From the NCBI GenBank assembly GCA_024278555.1, contig JAJRSX010000163.1, positions 1 through 23,625 of the forward strand: a stretch of 23,625 bases of DNA, in the 5' to 3' direction. A program made the position numbers and the translations under genes. Positions 23,398 to 23,625 of this stretch are shown piece after piece. Numbering within the stretch: position 1 is the stretch's first letter; each line of letters opens with the position of its first letter. The notes beneath the pieces were generated by a model that saw only the letters and a list, made by a program, of their open reading frames with translations, was not told the origin of the DNA and searched no databases. This stretch comes from a bacterium (GTDB taxonomy: Bacteria > CG2-30-53-67 > CG2-30-70-394).

Positions 23398-23498
23398 TCC
23401 ACGCCTTCCGGTACAGATGGATCCCACCTCGGGCCGTCTTCGGCCCTCAGCGGATCAGCGGAAAGAGCCCCGAGCGTTCCGCCATCCTTCACACCGCT

Positions 23499-23585
23499 GG
23501 AACACGAAACCACGAAAGGGGGAAAGCACGAAAAACAACCGATTGAATTCTTTCGTGTTTTGAACTTTTCGTGCTTTCGTGTTCC
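23499..23585. repeat. Inverted repeat with CACGAAA arms
   Basis: GGAACACGAAACCACGAAA (23499-23517) matches the reverse complement of 23567-23585 at 18 of 19 positions. The space between is AT-rich. It is clearly less GC-rich than the surroundings and resembles interspersed CACGAAAG-type repeats. Confidence 0.75.
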
Positions 23586-23625
23586 CACTCCCTCGAGGTC
23601 TCGGGAACATCGACTTTCTCGCCAG

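Larger units (their letters stand above)
22965..23625. other. Gene-free region made of inverted repeats
   Basis: No gene is convincing across these 660 bases: open frames are short, lack ribosome sites and overlap the repeats. It contains the outer inverted repeat 23000-23397, an inner one 23080-23303, and a separate CACGAAA repeat at 23499-23585. Between them lies unassigned sequence. Confidence 0.6.

Noticed and set aside
1-23625. tRNA, rRNA or prophage genes
   Set aside because: I saw no cloverleaf with a conserved T-loop, no rRNA-like stretch, and no integrase, capsid or terminase motifs.

Overview
The window is GC-rich throughout, with third codon positions almost always G or C. It looks like chromosomal sequence from a Gram-negative, probably anaerobic or facultative, respiring bacterium. 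Signs of this are lipoproteins and exported proteins, two large multihaem c-type cytochromes, a periplasmic parvulin-type prolyl isomerase, two murein-recycling enzymes (an LD-carboxypeptidase and AnmK) and a selenoprotein of the glycine/betaine reductase B type. A metal- or electrode-respiring lineage of the former Deltaproteobacteria would fit, but no rRNA or universal marker gene is present, so the taxonomy is inference only.

Layout. 1-4055: a PilZ-domain protein (+), then a minus-strand pair made of a radical SAM protein followed 9 bases later by a GlcD-type FAD oxidase. 4218-5714: a very hydrophobic small exported protein with a clean terminator, and a minus-strand LD-carboxypeptidase. 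5773-15387: the centrepiece. A palindromic operator-like region and a candidate promoter precede an 8-haem cytochrome (1217 aa) with its own terminator. Next come a parvulin PPIase, a GxxExxY cassette bracketed by 79-bp identical direct repeats, and a two-gene operon of an exported TPR-like protein and a 7-haem lipoprotein paralogue of the first cytochrome. 15388-20338: a small membrane protein, a translationally coupled M16 peptidase pair (one catalytic, one lacking the zinc motif) and AnmK. 20621-21355: a selenoprotein read through an in-frame UGA that is followed by a bacterial-type SECIS hairpin. 21402-22852: three tandem Hsp20 chaperones. 22853-23625 has no convincing gene and holds inverted repeats.

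How the genes may work together. The two cytochromes share one architecture: a conserved N-terminal cysteine-rich segment, then seven equivalent CXXCH sites. They flank a PPIase and a TPR-like protein that could help them fold or assemble, which suggests an envelope or cell-surface electron-transfer system. The larger paralogue adds a collagen-like GXY tract next to its lipidation cysteine, EF-hand-like loops and a C-terminal mono-haem domain on a Gly/Thr linker. This system has no name I can assign.

The intergenic regions are unusually rich in self-complementary repeats. There are 85-bp GTAG-bounded REP-pair (BIME-like) elements, CACAGAGG-type units, and several long inverted repeats, one nested in another. 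Most stretches over 300 bases without a gene are made largely of these.
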